A stretch of DNA of 7,782 nucleotides from Dehalococcoidia bacterium (GCA_029941095.1 JAPYRO010000055.1:1-7782), one strand, 5' to 3'; shown: positions 1 through 6,261, numbered from the stretch's first letter. Notes: a model not told the origin generated them from the sequence alone. Numbers and translations: made by a program.

Positions 1-2
1 CC

Positions 3-149
3 CTTATCCCCGCTTATACCACTGAACCTGAGATAATTATTAAAGAAGTAGTAGTTGAAAAAATAGAATACGTGGATGTTATAGAGTATGTGTACGGTGA
101 CATCGCAGAGGTCACTGGTTCGAATCCAGTATCGCCCACCATCCACTAA
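3..149 (+). pseudogene. Truncated lipoprotein-like gene fragment fused to tRNA sequence
   Basis: The frame is open from the window edge and ends at TAA 147-149, giving 48 visible residues. It begins LIPAYTTEPE, which looks like the end of a lipoprotein signal peptide with Tyr in place of the lipobox Cys. A Val/Glu/Ile-rich stretch (about residues 11-31) follows, of the kind often seen after the lipobox in Chloroflexota lipoproteins. From residue 32 on, the codons are the 3' half of a tRNA, giving the GSNPVSP peptide that arises when tRNA T-arms are read as protein. DNA 2-15 is identical, in the same frame, to 3723-3736 of the lipoprotein gene starting at 3688, where the next codon is TGT (Cys) instead of TAT (Tyr). 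I infer a lipoprotein gene broken by recombination at a tRNA. The true start lies outside the window, so a misassembled contig end is also possible. Confidence 0.45.
98..141 (+). tRNA. 3'-half tRNA-Val(GAC) fragment, probable attachment site
   Basis: The sequence reads as T33, anticodon GAC (99-101), A37 and T38. Then come the 3' anticodon stem CGCAG (104-108), variable loop AGGTC (109-113), T stem ACTGG/CCAGT (114-118 and 126-130) around the loop TTCGAAT, acceptor strand ATCGCCC (131-137), discriminator A and encoded CCA (139-141). The matching 5' acceptor GGGCGAT and a D arm are absent from bases 1-97. The bases where the 5' anticodon stem should be pair at only 3 of 5 positions. The fragment therefore starts at the anticodon loop, a usual crossover point for tyrosine integrases. 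In that model the intact tRNA and the element lie to the left, and sequence to the right is chromosomal backbone. It is not expected to make a functional tRNA. Confidence 0.75.
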
Positions 150-192
150 TGCCTGCGATTATTATGTATAGTTTTGGAGAGATAAATTCGAC

Positions 193-957
193 ATGGAATA
201 TCTAAACCTATTTTTACCCGCTGTAAACCCTTTAATACTCTTCTTCTTAATATCAACGTTTCTAGTCGCAGGAATCATCAAAGGATTCCTTGGTATGGGG
301 TTACCAACAACTGTAATGGCTCTACTCACACTAGTAATGGAACCTACAGCCGCTATACCTTTACTAACAATTCCAATCTTCGTCACAAATTTTGCCCAAT
401 ATATTCGATCCCCAAACCCATTAAGGGTAGCGATTACCTATAAGTACTTTTCCCTATCAATAATGATAAGTATTTTAATTACTTCAATGTTTATAGCCTC
501 GTACCCTCAATCTTTATTAACCATGACAATAGGATTTGCCATGGTAATTTTCTCATTACAAACAATGTTTGGCATCAAAATACCAGTAGGCAGCAGTTAT
601 AAATGGCATGTACCACTTGGTTTAAGCTCAGGAATACTAGGAGGATTAAGTTCAATTTGGGCCCCACCTATAGCCATGTACTTGATAAGCAAGAACTATT
701 CGAAAGATGAATTTGTTAGTATCACGGGATTCTTATTTTTATCAGGATCCGTACCTTTAGCACTCGGGCTGTATATCTCGGGCATTTTAAACTTTGACAC
801 AGCTCTACAGTCACTAATAGGTTTAATAATTACGCTAATAGGCTTCAGAATAGGAGAATTAATGCGAAGCAAGGTACCACAAGATACATTTCGTAAAATT
901 CTTTTGGTTGCTTTTCTGGTGATGGGATCACGTCTGATAATTCAAGGAGTCTTATAA
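193..957 (+). CDS. TauE/SafE family membrane transporter (anion permease)
   Basis: This is a 254-residue, very hydrophobic protein with about eight membrane segments arranged as two related halves, as in the TauE/SafE (formerly DUF81) family, whose members typically have about 250 residues. The first half has the family signature GIIKGFLGMGLP (27-38) and the second half the counterpart SSGILGGLSSIWAPP (145-159). The C-terminus (RIGELMRSKVP, then a last hydrophobic segment) also fits. Characterised relatives export sulfite, sulfoacetate or other small organosulfur anions across the cytoplasmic membrane. The substrate here cannot be told from sequence, and no sulfur-metabolism gene is adjacent. 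GGAGAG at 176-181 lies 11 bases before the ATG as a ribosome binding site. The gene follows the tRNA fragment directly and has over 200 bp of non-coding DNA after it, so it is probably transcribed alone. Confidence 0.88.
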   Translation: MEYLNLFLPAVNPLILFFLISTFLVAGIIKGFLGMGLPTTVMALLTLVMEPTAAIPLLTIPIFVTNFAQYIRSPNPLRVAITYKYFSLSIMISILITSMFIASYPQSLLTMTIGFAMVIFSLQTMFGIKIPVGSSYKWHVPLGLSSGILGGLSSIWAPPIAMYLISKNYSKDEFVSITGFLFLSGSVPLALGLYISGILNFDTALQSLIGLIITLIGFRIGELMRSKVPQDTFRKILLVAFLVMGSRLIIQGVL

Positions 958-1047
958 AAGAGCTACTAGTGCAGAATGCGAGAAGAGAGAAGAGAAAGGA
1001 GCTACTGAAATACATTAACTAGCCCCAGTGGTCTCTAAGATAAAATC

Positions 1048-1068
1048 AACGTTATTCTCAACGTTTTT
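1048..1068 (+). terminator. Weak possible terminator after the TauE-like gene
   Basis: AACGTT (1048-1053) is repeated at 1060-1065 after the 6-base loop ATTCTC. Because AACGTT is self-complementary the two copies form a 6-bp stem, followed by TTT. The stem is short with only two G-C pairs, and it lies about 90 bases past the stop codon, so this is a tentative call. The rest of 958-1174 holds a purine-rich tract (979-1000), two copies of GAGCTACT (960-967 and 999-1006) and a TATACT hexamer (1127-1132) without a convincing -35. I see no gene there. Confidence 0.25.
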
Positions 1069-1174
1069 AATCAACAGTAATTGCATTGGAGGCCGGTAGG
1101 CAAAACACAATCGAAGAAAAATATCTTATACTCTTGCCACCTGTATTTATAAAGTGACATCATAGTAGGTAATA

Positions 1175-1209
1175 ATGAAATATCTAACATATATATTCTT
1201 AGCAGGATT
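1175..1209 (+). repeat. Shared signal-peptide DNA, copy 1
   Basis: The first 35 bases of this lipoprotein gene match the first 35 bases of the YHYH lipoprotein gene (5162-5196) at 33 positions. The differences change one Lys codon to Arg and one GCA to GCC. Similarity falls quickly after this, to 47 of 57 over the full signal peptide, and the mature proteins are unrelated. The match therefore marks a shared or swapped 5' module rather than duplicated genes. Confidence 0.75.
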
Positions 1210-2569
1210 GATGCTCCTAGTAGTAGCTTGTGGAGTTAGTACAAAAGATATTGATGCTACTGACGAAGTAAGCGCGATAAAAGAGACAGCTGAGATTGTA
1301 AATACTGCTACACCTTTACCAGCTACAGCTACTGTTATTAAACCTAGTGATGAATTTGGACGTGGAGGGCTGGTCAAAAACTTAGAATCATGGGCAGACG
1401 TTGAACTTCCTAAATTCATCACAGCTTCACATATAAAGCTTAGTGATATAGCTCTCGTATCTAAGTTCCGCTCATCCGCTGGTCACGATTTCTCGGATTC
1501 CTTTGAGGGGTGCTGCTCGATGAAGCATTACTTCATTCCAATCGACTACTATGGTACTCGGTTCACACAGCCTATTTATTCACCCGTTGACGGCGTTGTT
1601 CTTTATTTATCGGAACCTTCAGGTGGTTTTTCAGATGACTGGGAGATTAGCTATCGAGAACAAACTGGTAAGGAACCACCCGCTGATTATCGCGACTGGA
1701 ATATATATATACGTCCAGATAGTGCACCAAACGTATGGATCTCCCATATGCATGTTAACCCACTTGATGAAATCATCAAGAAAATTCCTCCAACTAACGG
1801 ACTGATGATGATGAGGGGAGACTCTACGCCAGCCGCAGAAGGGTACCAGGTTAAAGCTGGTGATCTCATCGGGTATGGGCTCGGGGAAATTATAGTGAAG
1901 AGATATTTAGATGGGTCTGGTGTTCCCTCCAGTTGCAACTCTGCCGATTCACGGCAAGGTAGAGCGGGTAAGTTACCAGGATGCATCGCTACAGTCCAAC
2001 TCCACTCAATTTTTGAGTTTATGACCGATGATTTATTTAGCGAATACCAGAAAATTGCCGATGTATCGAAATCAGATTTTATAATAACTGCGGAAGAGCG
2101 TGCTAGAAATCCGCTAGTTTGCGAGGGTGAATTCTTTGCTAATCCTGGAAATACTGATGACCCTACAATGTGGTTGAGACTCCAAGGTTCATCTTCCTTG
2201 GAAACTACTTCCTCTAAGTCCAATTCAAATAATGGATCTTCCCTGCAGGCAGAAGTATCAGGGAAACTTCCGGGATTCCAGGCACTTGCTTCTGGTCGAG
2301 ATATTATCGCTTCCTTTGAGTCTTCTGGCAGTCACGTGCTTTCAAAGTTTGATGCCGATCAATCGTATCTCTTAGTTATCGCCTCCGCTGGAGGACCAAT
2401 CAAAGTTTTGGTAGGGGGTAGTTACGAAAAACGAAACATCTATTCTAGGCCTTTGGGGAATGGAGTTACCACGTACGAGAGCGGCAAAATGGATGAAGGC
2501 CAAATTGAAGTTTCCGTGGAAACCAATGAAGATATTACCTGGCAAATTGTAGCCGTAAAAGCCGAATGA
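1175..2569 (+). CDS. Lipoprotein with degenerate M23/LytM-like domain
   Basis: 464 residues. The N-terminus is a lipoprotein signal (MKYL, hydrophobic core, lipobox VVAC with Cys19) followed by a Thr/Glu/Ala-rich linker to about residue 65, so the mature protein should be anchored outside the cytoplasmic membrane. Residues about 95-285 follow the order of a LytM/M23 metallopeptidase beta fold: H104-x3-D108 in GHDFSD, the strand YSPVDGVV (135-142), ISHMHV (189-194), VKAGDLIGYG (226-235) and LHSIFEF (276-282). The last element matches the family HxHFE motif, but its second His, a zinc ligand, is Ile279. The SMKHYF segment (115-120) is distinctive. A Ser/Asn-rich linker (338-356) leads to a C-terminal beta domain (about 357-464) that resembles the end of the lipoprotein encoded at 3688-5094. 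I infer a binding or scaffold role rather than hydrolysis; the M23 comparison is by eye. A weak GTAGG lies 5-6 bases before the ATG. Confidence 0.7.
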   Translation: MKYLTYIFLAGLMLLVVACGVSTKDIDATDEVSAIKETAEIVNTATPLPATATVIKPSDEFGRGGLVKNLESWADVELPKFITASHIKLSDIALVSKFRSSAGHDFSDSFEGCCSMKHYFIPIDYYGTRFTQPIYSPVDGVVLYLSEPSGGFSDDWEISYREQTGKEPPADYRDWNIYIRPDSAPNVWISHMHVNPLDEIIKKIPPTNGLMMMRGDSTPAAEGYQVKAGDLIGYGLGEIIVKRYLDGSGVPSSCNSADSRQGRAGKLPGCIATVQLHSIFEFMTDDLFSEYQKIADVSKSDFIITAEERARNPLVCEGEFFANPGNTDDPTMWLRLQGSSSLETTSSKSNSNNGSSLQAEVSGKLPGFQALASGRDIIASFESSGSHVLSKFDADQSYLLVIASAGGPIKVLVGGSYEKRNIYSRPLGNGVTTYESGKMDEGQIEVSVETNEDITWQIVAVKAE

Positions 2570-2573
2570 ATGT

Positions 2574-2599
2574 TACCCTCTGCCGAGGTATTTCTGTTC
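2574..2599 (+). terminator. Possible weak terminator after the first M23-like lipoprotein gene
   Basis: TACCCTC (2574-2580), loop TGCC and GAGGTA (2585-2590) form a 6-bp stem with one bulged C. It is followed by the T-rich TTTCTGTTC. The hairpin starts five bases after the stop codon, a suitable place for termination, but the stem is imperfect and the T run is interrupted. Confidence 0.35.
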
Positions 2600-2625
2600 T
2601 ACTGGAATCACAATAGCTTGCCCTT

Positions 2626-2988
2626 ATGTTAAATCACCTTAAATTTACCCTCTATTCTTCGTTATTAGGTTCATTTGTATCAATTTTGTTTATATTAGCC
2701 AACAATTTCCTTAGCCAGGATAATCTATTTGAATTTTGGGAATTTCTTTTGACATTATTTATCCCATCATTGACGGCTATTATATTTGCCAAAATATTCA
2801 AGCTAAGATTAATGACATTTATAGCTATTGGGAATTTAACCTTTGTAATTCCAATACTAGGTGCTTCCTTCGGGGCTTCAGGCTCCGAACCATTTATATC
2901 TTATGCTTTATTGGGGTTAGCAGGTGGAGCTTTTTGGAGTTTTCCATTTACAATTATATTTGTAATTCACAATCATATTAAAAAATAA
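2626..2988 (+). CDS. Small four-helix membrane protein of unknown function
   Basis: 120 residues, mostly hydrophobic. There are four likely membrane segments, at about residues 7-27, 35-56, 61-82 and 88-117, a short charged stretch between the second and third (KIFKLR), and a Lys-Lys C-terminus. The Gly/Ala-rich segment GASFGASGSEP (78-88) and the AGGAFWSFPF motif (99-108) are the most distinctive parts. I do not recognise a family. No clear ribosome binding site precedes the ATG, but no better in-frame start is evident. The gene is visibly more AT-rich than the DinB-like gene that follows 28 bp later, which could mean a separate origin. It could be translated together with that gene, since no terminator is seen between them. 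Confidence 0.6.
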   Translation: MLNHLKFTLYSSLLGSFVSILFILANNFLSQDNLFEFWEFLLTLFIPSLTAIIFAKIFKLRLMTFIAIGNLTFVIPILGASFGASGSEPFISYALLGLAGGAFWSFPFTIIFVIHNHIKK

Positions 2989-3016
2989 TGATAGATATTG
3001 ATAAGGATTAATAATT

Positions 3017-3535
3017 ATGGACACATCAAGATTCATTCAAATGGCCGTAAATGAGATAAACCGAAGTTTCGTTATTGAAACAGAAGACCTGACGCCGGAG
3101 CAAATGTTATTTCGGCCAACCCCTGAAGCCAATCACATTGCTTTTCTTCTTTGGCATTTCGCAAGAGTACAAGATAACGTGTGGCATAGCGTTTCCACGC
3201 CTGCTGGAACAGAACCACTCTGGATACAAGAGGAATGGCATACAAAATTTGGTCTTACAGAAAAGGATTCTGGGACAGGGTTCACGCCCGACGAAGTGGA
3301 AACACTCGCCCCGGATTATGAATTGATAATATCTTATGTAGAACAAGTTTCAGCAGCTGTCTGGGAAGGGATTGGGAAGTTTAAAGAAGAGGATTACGAT
3401 CGCCCTCTAAACCCTGATAACCCTCGCCAAACAGTTGGAAGGCAAATTCAAAGTGTTATCGTGGGCCACGGCTACTTTCATCTAGGTGAAGTTAGATTCT
3501 TAAAGGGGCTACAAGGAAAACCGTTTGCACGTTAA
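3017..3535 (+). CDS. DinB superfamily protein (DinB_2-like, probable metal-binding)
   Basis: 172 residues, the usual length for DinB/YfiT-type four-helix-bundle proteins. The three conserved metal-binding His are recognisable: His47 in LLWHFARVQD on the second helix, and His151 and His155 in the GHGYFHLGE motif on the last long helix. The TPEQMLFRPTPEANHIAFL segment (26-44) is typical of the family's first loop. Relatives include thiol-S-transferases that use bacillithiol or mycothiol and DNA-damage-induced proteins of unknown activity. The substrate here cannot be deduced. It should be cytoplasmic, as no signal peptide is present. AAGGA at 3003-3007 is well placed, nine bases before the ATG. 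Neighbours give no functional hint. Confidence 0.85.
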   Translation: MDTSRFIQMAVNEINRSFVIETEDLTPEQMLFRPTPEANHIAFLLWHFARVQDNVWHSVSTPAGTEPLWIQEEWHTKFGLTEKDSGTGFTPDEVETLAPDYELIISYVEQVSAAVWEGIGKFKEEDYDRPLNPDNPRQTVGRQIQSVIVGHGYFHLGEVRFLKGLQGKPFAR

Positions 3536-3620
3536 TAATTCAGATATGAAATCTGGGTAATTGGATTTACAGGTATGTTTTTTCTATAAATTAAAGTGGC
3601 GCAAAAGTGGTGAAAATGTA

Positions 3621-3690
3621 ATTATTTAAGACAAGATCAGGGATAAAGAATTTATTGGGAATAGAGTAAGTTAGAGGGGTCAGTAGCATG
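3621..3690 (+). repeat. Shared leader repeat, copy 1 (before the second M23-like lipoprotein gene)
   Basis: The 67 bases before the ATG, starting ATTATTTAAGACAAG, match 5096-5161 before the YHYH lipoprotein gene with five substitutions and one single-base gap. The repeat includes the strong ribosome binding site GAGGGG (3674-3679) and ends at the start codon; weaker similarity continues a few codons further (MKYL against MRYL). A looser match may extend about 15 bases upstream. I see no convincing -35/-10 pair in it. It probably holds the promoter and/or translation leader for both genes. Confidence 0.85.
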
Positions 3691-5094
3691 AAATATTTAT
3701 TATTGGTAATTGGACTTCTTTTCCTTATCCCCGCTTGTGCAGTTGAATCTAACACCGAATCTGTAGTAGATACATCTAATGAAAATAATCCTGCTCCTTC
3801 AGCTACAGGAGAAGACCAATATCAAAAATATGATGACGATGATGACGATGATGACGAACATGAGGAACAGCGAGGCGCTCAGAGTCCACAAACATTGCCG
3901 GATATAAGTTATTTTGCGACAAATAAAAGTGACAGGTTTTTTGTTGATTTTGAAGATATTATCGCGGGCCATCCATTTGTAGGTGCCCGCAGTCCTCGGC
4001 CGCACAACGATGCGCAGATATATTTTTCAAGCAGCGACTCCAGATGGAGAAATGCCCAAGCCCCTAGCGATTTTCCTGCTATTTATGCAGTTGCAGATGG
4101 TTACATAAATATGGGTGAATCATGGTTTAATAATGTAGTAGACCATTCAAATTCCACACCTCCTTGGTGGCATGTTGCATATGGATTTACTTTGAGAGTC
4201 GCTACACATAACGGCAAGTCCATAGAGTTTATGTACCAGATGGAGCCATATATGATCCCTGAGCTTGTTGGGAAGCCAAAAGACTTTTATAAACAATTTG
4301 TAGTTGTTGATAATGGTCAATTTGTCAAAAAAGGAGATATCTTGGGCTACATGTATGTTCCATCATTTGATGAAATGGTAGGCAGTAAATCCGGTTCTCC
4401 GCACATAGCATTTTCGTTCATTAAACAGCCTCGTACTGTATATGCTCCAGCTATTTTTACAGAGGATGTGGTCAGGAAGTTTGGAAATATTTATCGTAAC
4501 CCCATAGAAGGTTGGGAAAGTAAGAGTTTTGGAAACGATTGGAACCGAGGAAGGGGATTGCCTGATGCCATGGGTTGGATGATCAGCGGCGAAGAAAACC
4601 CCTTTAATGATAATGAAGTTGACGTTTTTTTATATGACGGAATTAAAGATCAACAATTAGATTCTGTGGCAATGGTATACCCTGCAGATTTAGGATTTGA
4701 AACAGATAAGATTCTATACAGCGAATTTGGATGGGGGGATGCCGTTTTAGATAACATCAATATTGAAGAAGATTGGCAATTGCTGGTTGCTGGTATAGGT
4801 GGTCCAATGACCTTTTCAATTCAGATTTTTGAAAATGATAGTGTTAGAGAAACCCAGGTGTTCGAATTGAGGCAGGGCCAAAACTTTAGTTTGAAACATG
4901 ATTACAATTTTTTGGGAGACACGTCTGAATTCTCTATATCCATATCTGATCCAGAAGGCTGGGGTTGGAGTATTGCATTTGCAAACAGGGAGGCTAACTT
5001 CGTGGTTCCGGGAACTACCAGAGATGTAAGCCCATTATGTCCACCAGAGTGCCCTCCGAGTCCCAATCCTTACAAACTTAAAAGCAGTGATTGA
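3688..5094 (+). CDS. Lipoprotein with inactive M23/LytM-like domain and Asp tract
   Basis: 468 residues. The lipoprotein signal ends in lipobox IPAC (Cys17). A low-complexity linker follows that contains eight Asp in a row (49-56) and an acidic EHEEQ tail. Residues about 95-250 are M23/LytM-like: RPHNDAQIYF (104-113), AIYAVADGYI (131-140), FTLRVATHNGKSIEFMYQM (167-185), VKKGDILGY (213-221) and GSPHIAFSF (236-244). Against the family pattern HxxxD, then H, then HxH, only His106 and His239 remain. The Asp ligand is Gln110, the central catalytic His is Gln184 or close to it, and the last His is Ala241. It is therefore very unlikely to be a zinc peptidase. A C-terminal beta domain (about 360-433, with WQLLVAGIGGP and WGWSIAFANRE) resembles that of the lipoprotein at 1175-2569. 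The protein ends in a Pro/Cys tail, LCPPECPPSPNP. Translation should be strong from GAGGGG 8 bases before the ATG. Confidence 0.72.
   Translation: MKYLLLVIGLLFLIPACAVESNTESVVDTSNENNPAPSATGEDQYQKYDDDDDDDDEHEEQRGAQSPQTLPDISYFATNKSDRFFVDFEDIIAGHPFVGARSPRPHNDAQIYFSSSDSRWRNAQAPSDFPAIYAVADGYINMGESWFNNVVDHSNSTPPWWHVAYGFTLRVATHNGKSIEFMYQMEPYMIPELVGKPKDFYKQFVVVDNGQFVKKGDILGYMYVPSFDEMVGSKSGSPHIAFSFIKQPRTVYAPAIFTEDVVRKFGNIYRNPIEGWESKSFGNDWNRGRGLPDAMGWMISGEENPFNDNEVDVFLYDGIKDQQLDSVAMVYPADLGFETDKILYSEFGWGDAVLDNINIEEDWQLLVAGIGGPMTFSIQIFENDSVRETQVFELRQGQNFSLKHDYNFLGDTSEFSISISDPEGWGWSIAFANREANFVVPGTTRDVSPLCPPECPPSPNPYKLKSSD
3832..3855 (+). repeat. Tandem GATGACGAT repeat encoding eight Asp
   Basis: A perfect 9-base unit, GATGACGAT, is present 2.7 times. 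It encodes Asp49-Asp56 in the linker of the second M23-like lipoprotein and is followed by further acidic residues. Because the unit is a multiple of three, copy-number change would alter linker charge and length without shifting frame. An extracellular poly-Asp segment could bind calcium; that is inference. Confidence 0.85.
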
Positions 5095-5095
5095 T

Positions 5096-5164
5096 ATTAT
5101 TTAAGACAAGATCAGGGATCAAGAATCTACTTGGAATAGAGTAAGTTAGAGGGGCGGTAGCATG
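5096..5164 (+). repeat. Shared leader repeat, copy 2 (before the YHYH lipoprotein gene)
   Basis: This is the second copy of the leader at 3621-3690. It starts two bases after the stop codon of the preceding lipoprotein gene and ends at the YHYH gene's ATG. It keeps the ribosome binding site GAGGGG (5149-5154), here with a 7-base spacer. Copy 1 could form a small ATAAA/TTTAT hairpin, but the substitutions in copy 2 destroy it rather than compensate. That argues against a conserved RNA structure there and for recent duplication of a promoter or leader. Confidence 0.85.
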
Positions 5165-5196
5165 AGATATCTAACATATATATTCTTAGCCGGATT
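5162..5196 (+). repeat. Shared signal-peptide DNA, copy 2
   Basis: These bases match 1175-1209 at 33 of 35 positions, while the bases just upstream match a different gene's leader (3621-3687). The YHYH gene's 5' end is thus a mosaic of two neighbours. Confidence 0.75.
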
Positions 5197-6241
5197 AACC
5201 CTTCTCTTAGTGGGTTGTGGTGATAGCGGAGGCCCAAGCCAAACTCCAGTAGCCACAACACCGACAGCGACTCCGGTAAGTGCTAGAACTACTTCCACAT
5301 CAACAACAACAGCAGTTAATCCAGTAACACCTACAGAAACATCCGTAAAGAAAGCAGAGCCCGAGGTAACAACCCAGAGCGCTAACCTTTTCCTAGTATC
5401 ACCTGATCTGTGCAATGACGATAATGGCCCCAATTGCAGTAAGTTGCCTCTAGGTGATCACTACTTGACTACTACCACTCCTGCTAAAGGGTATCTGTAC
5501 TCATGTTCCGGGCCAAACCCAAATGCACCAGGGGCAAATGAAAACAAAATTACCTGGATCAATTTTTCTGAAAAGACATGGAATTTTTTCCAAAAACTAT
5601 GGTTACCTTCTGGAACCTTTAGCCCAGGTATCGGATTATACCTAGAAAATATATTGGGTGGAGAACGCCAAATTCAGATCAATAACCTGCCAGTCGATGA
5701 GAAAATAGGTGATTGGCCTATGACACAATACCCACAATTAACCGCGATAGATGGAAATCCTGGGGTACCCGCTGCTACAGATCGATCTTTTTCTTATACT
5801 ACCAAGCCTTCCGTAGCTCCATCCCCAACCTGCGTGTCGCTTGGTGCAATTGGAGTCACAAAAAATGGAGTTGTACTTTACAACGCTTCTGACGGGCGAG
5901 GAGAAGATGCCCTTGCAAGAGAAATTGTCGATATTTTTGGGGGGCACCCGGCGAGAACTAATTACCATTACCATTACATTCCTTTTCGCTTGGATAACGA
6001 GATTATGGATGACGGTCATTCAGGAATCGTGGGGTACATTAACGATGGATTCCCTATCTATGGGTATAATGGCGAGGAGGGGAAAGAAATGTCTAACGAA
6101 GATTTAGATGAATGCCATGGTCACGCCCATGGATCACTTGGGTACCACTACCATGCGACAATTGAATACCCTTACACCGTTGGATGTTACAAGGGAACTC
6201 CTACTACGATTAGAGATATCTCACCTAGGCAGCGAAGATAG
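5162..6241 (+). CDS. YHYH-domain lipoprotein
   Basis: 359 residues. A lipoprotein signal with lipobox LVGC (Cys19) is followed by a Thr/Pro/Ser-rich linker (about 20-72), so the protein should be displayed outside the membrane. The rest has the layout of YHYH-domain proteins: KLPLGDHYLTTTTPAKGYLYSC (94-115), a beta-rich region ending at INNLPVDE (173-180), LGAIGVTKNGVVLYNASD (227-244), NYHYHY (267-272), GIVGYINDGFPIYGY (288-302), LDECHGHAH (315-323), GYHYHATIEYPYTVGCYKG (327-345). The His clusters suggest metal binding. The domain's biochemical function is not known to me, and proteins with it are usually secreted or surface-attached. Cys residues at 84, 92, 115, 224, 318 and 342 could form disulfides. 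The gene sits between an M23-like lipoprotein gene and rsmG, only 20 bp before the latter. Confidence 0.88.
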   Translation: MRYLTYIFLAGLTLLLVGCGDSGGPSQTPVATTPTATPVSARTTSTSTTTAVNPVTPTETSVKKAEPEVTTQSANLFLVSPDLCNDDNGPNCSKLPLGDHYLTTTTPAKGYLYSCSGPNPNAPGANENKITWINFSEKTWNFFQKLWLPSGTFSPGIGLYLENILGGERQIQINNLPVDEKIGDWPMTQYPQLTAIDGNPGVPAATDRSFSYTTKPSVAPSPTCVSLGAIGVTKNGVVLYNASDGRGEDALAREIVDIFGGHPARTNYHYHYIPFRLDNEIMDDGHSGIVGYINDGFPIYGYNGEEGKEMSNEDLDECHGHAHGSLGYHYHATIEYPYTVGCYKGTPTTIRDISPRQRR

Positions 6242-6261
6242 AAAGTAATTAAACTAGAATC

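Noticed and set aside
1..98. Group I intron interrupting tRNA-Val at the anticodon loop
   Set aside because: The visible upstream sequence is an open, Val/Glu-rich reading frame without recognisable intron core pairing. It cannot be fully excluded because the 5' side is outside the window.
65..141. A complete but degenerate tRNA gene
   Set aside because: No strand complementary to the acceptor ATCGCCC and no D arm lie at the required distance. The upstream bases form only 3 of 5 anticodon-stem pairs and look protein-coding.
98..149. The peptide GSNPVSPTIH as a genuine protein C-terminus
   Set aside because: It is the translation of the tRNA T arm and acceptor strand, a familiar artefact.
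978..1010. Ten-codon peptide rich in Arg and Glu after the TauE-like gene
   Set aside because: It is just a short frame through a purine-rich tract with no ribosome binding site.
1687..2223. Reverse-strand reading frame of 178 codons inside the first lipoprotein gene
   Set aside because: It lies opposite a well-supported lipoprotein gene and shows no family motif or convincing start signal.
3541..3555. Terminator after the DinB-like gene (CAGAT/ATCTG stem)
   Set aside because: The stem is only five strong pairs and is followed by GGGTAATTGG, with no T run.
3641..3660. Conserved RNA hairpin (ATAAA-GAA-TTTAT) in the shared leader
   Set aside because: The second copy carries substitutions that break most of the pairs without compensation.
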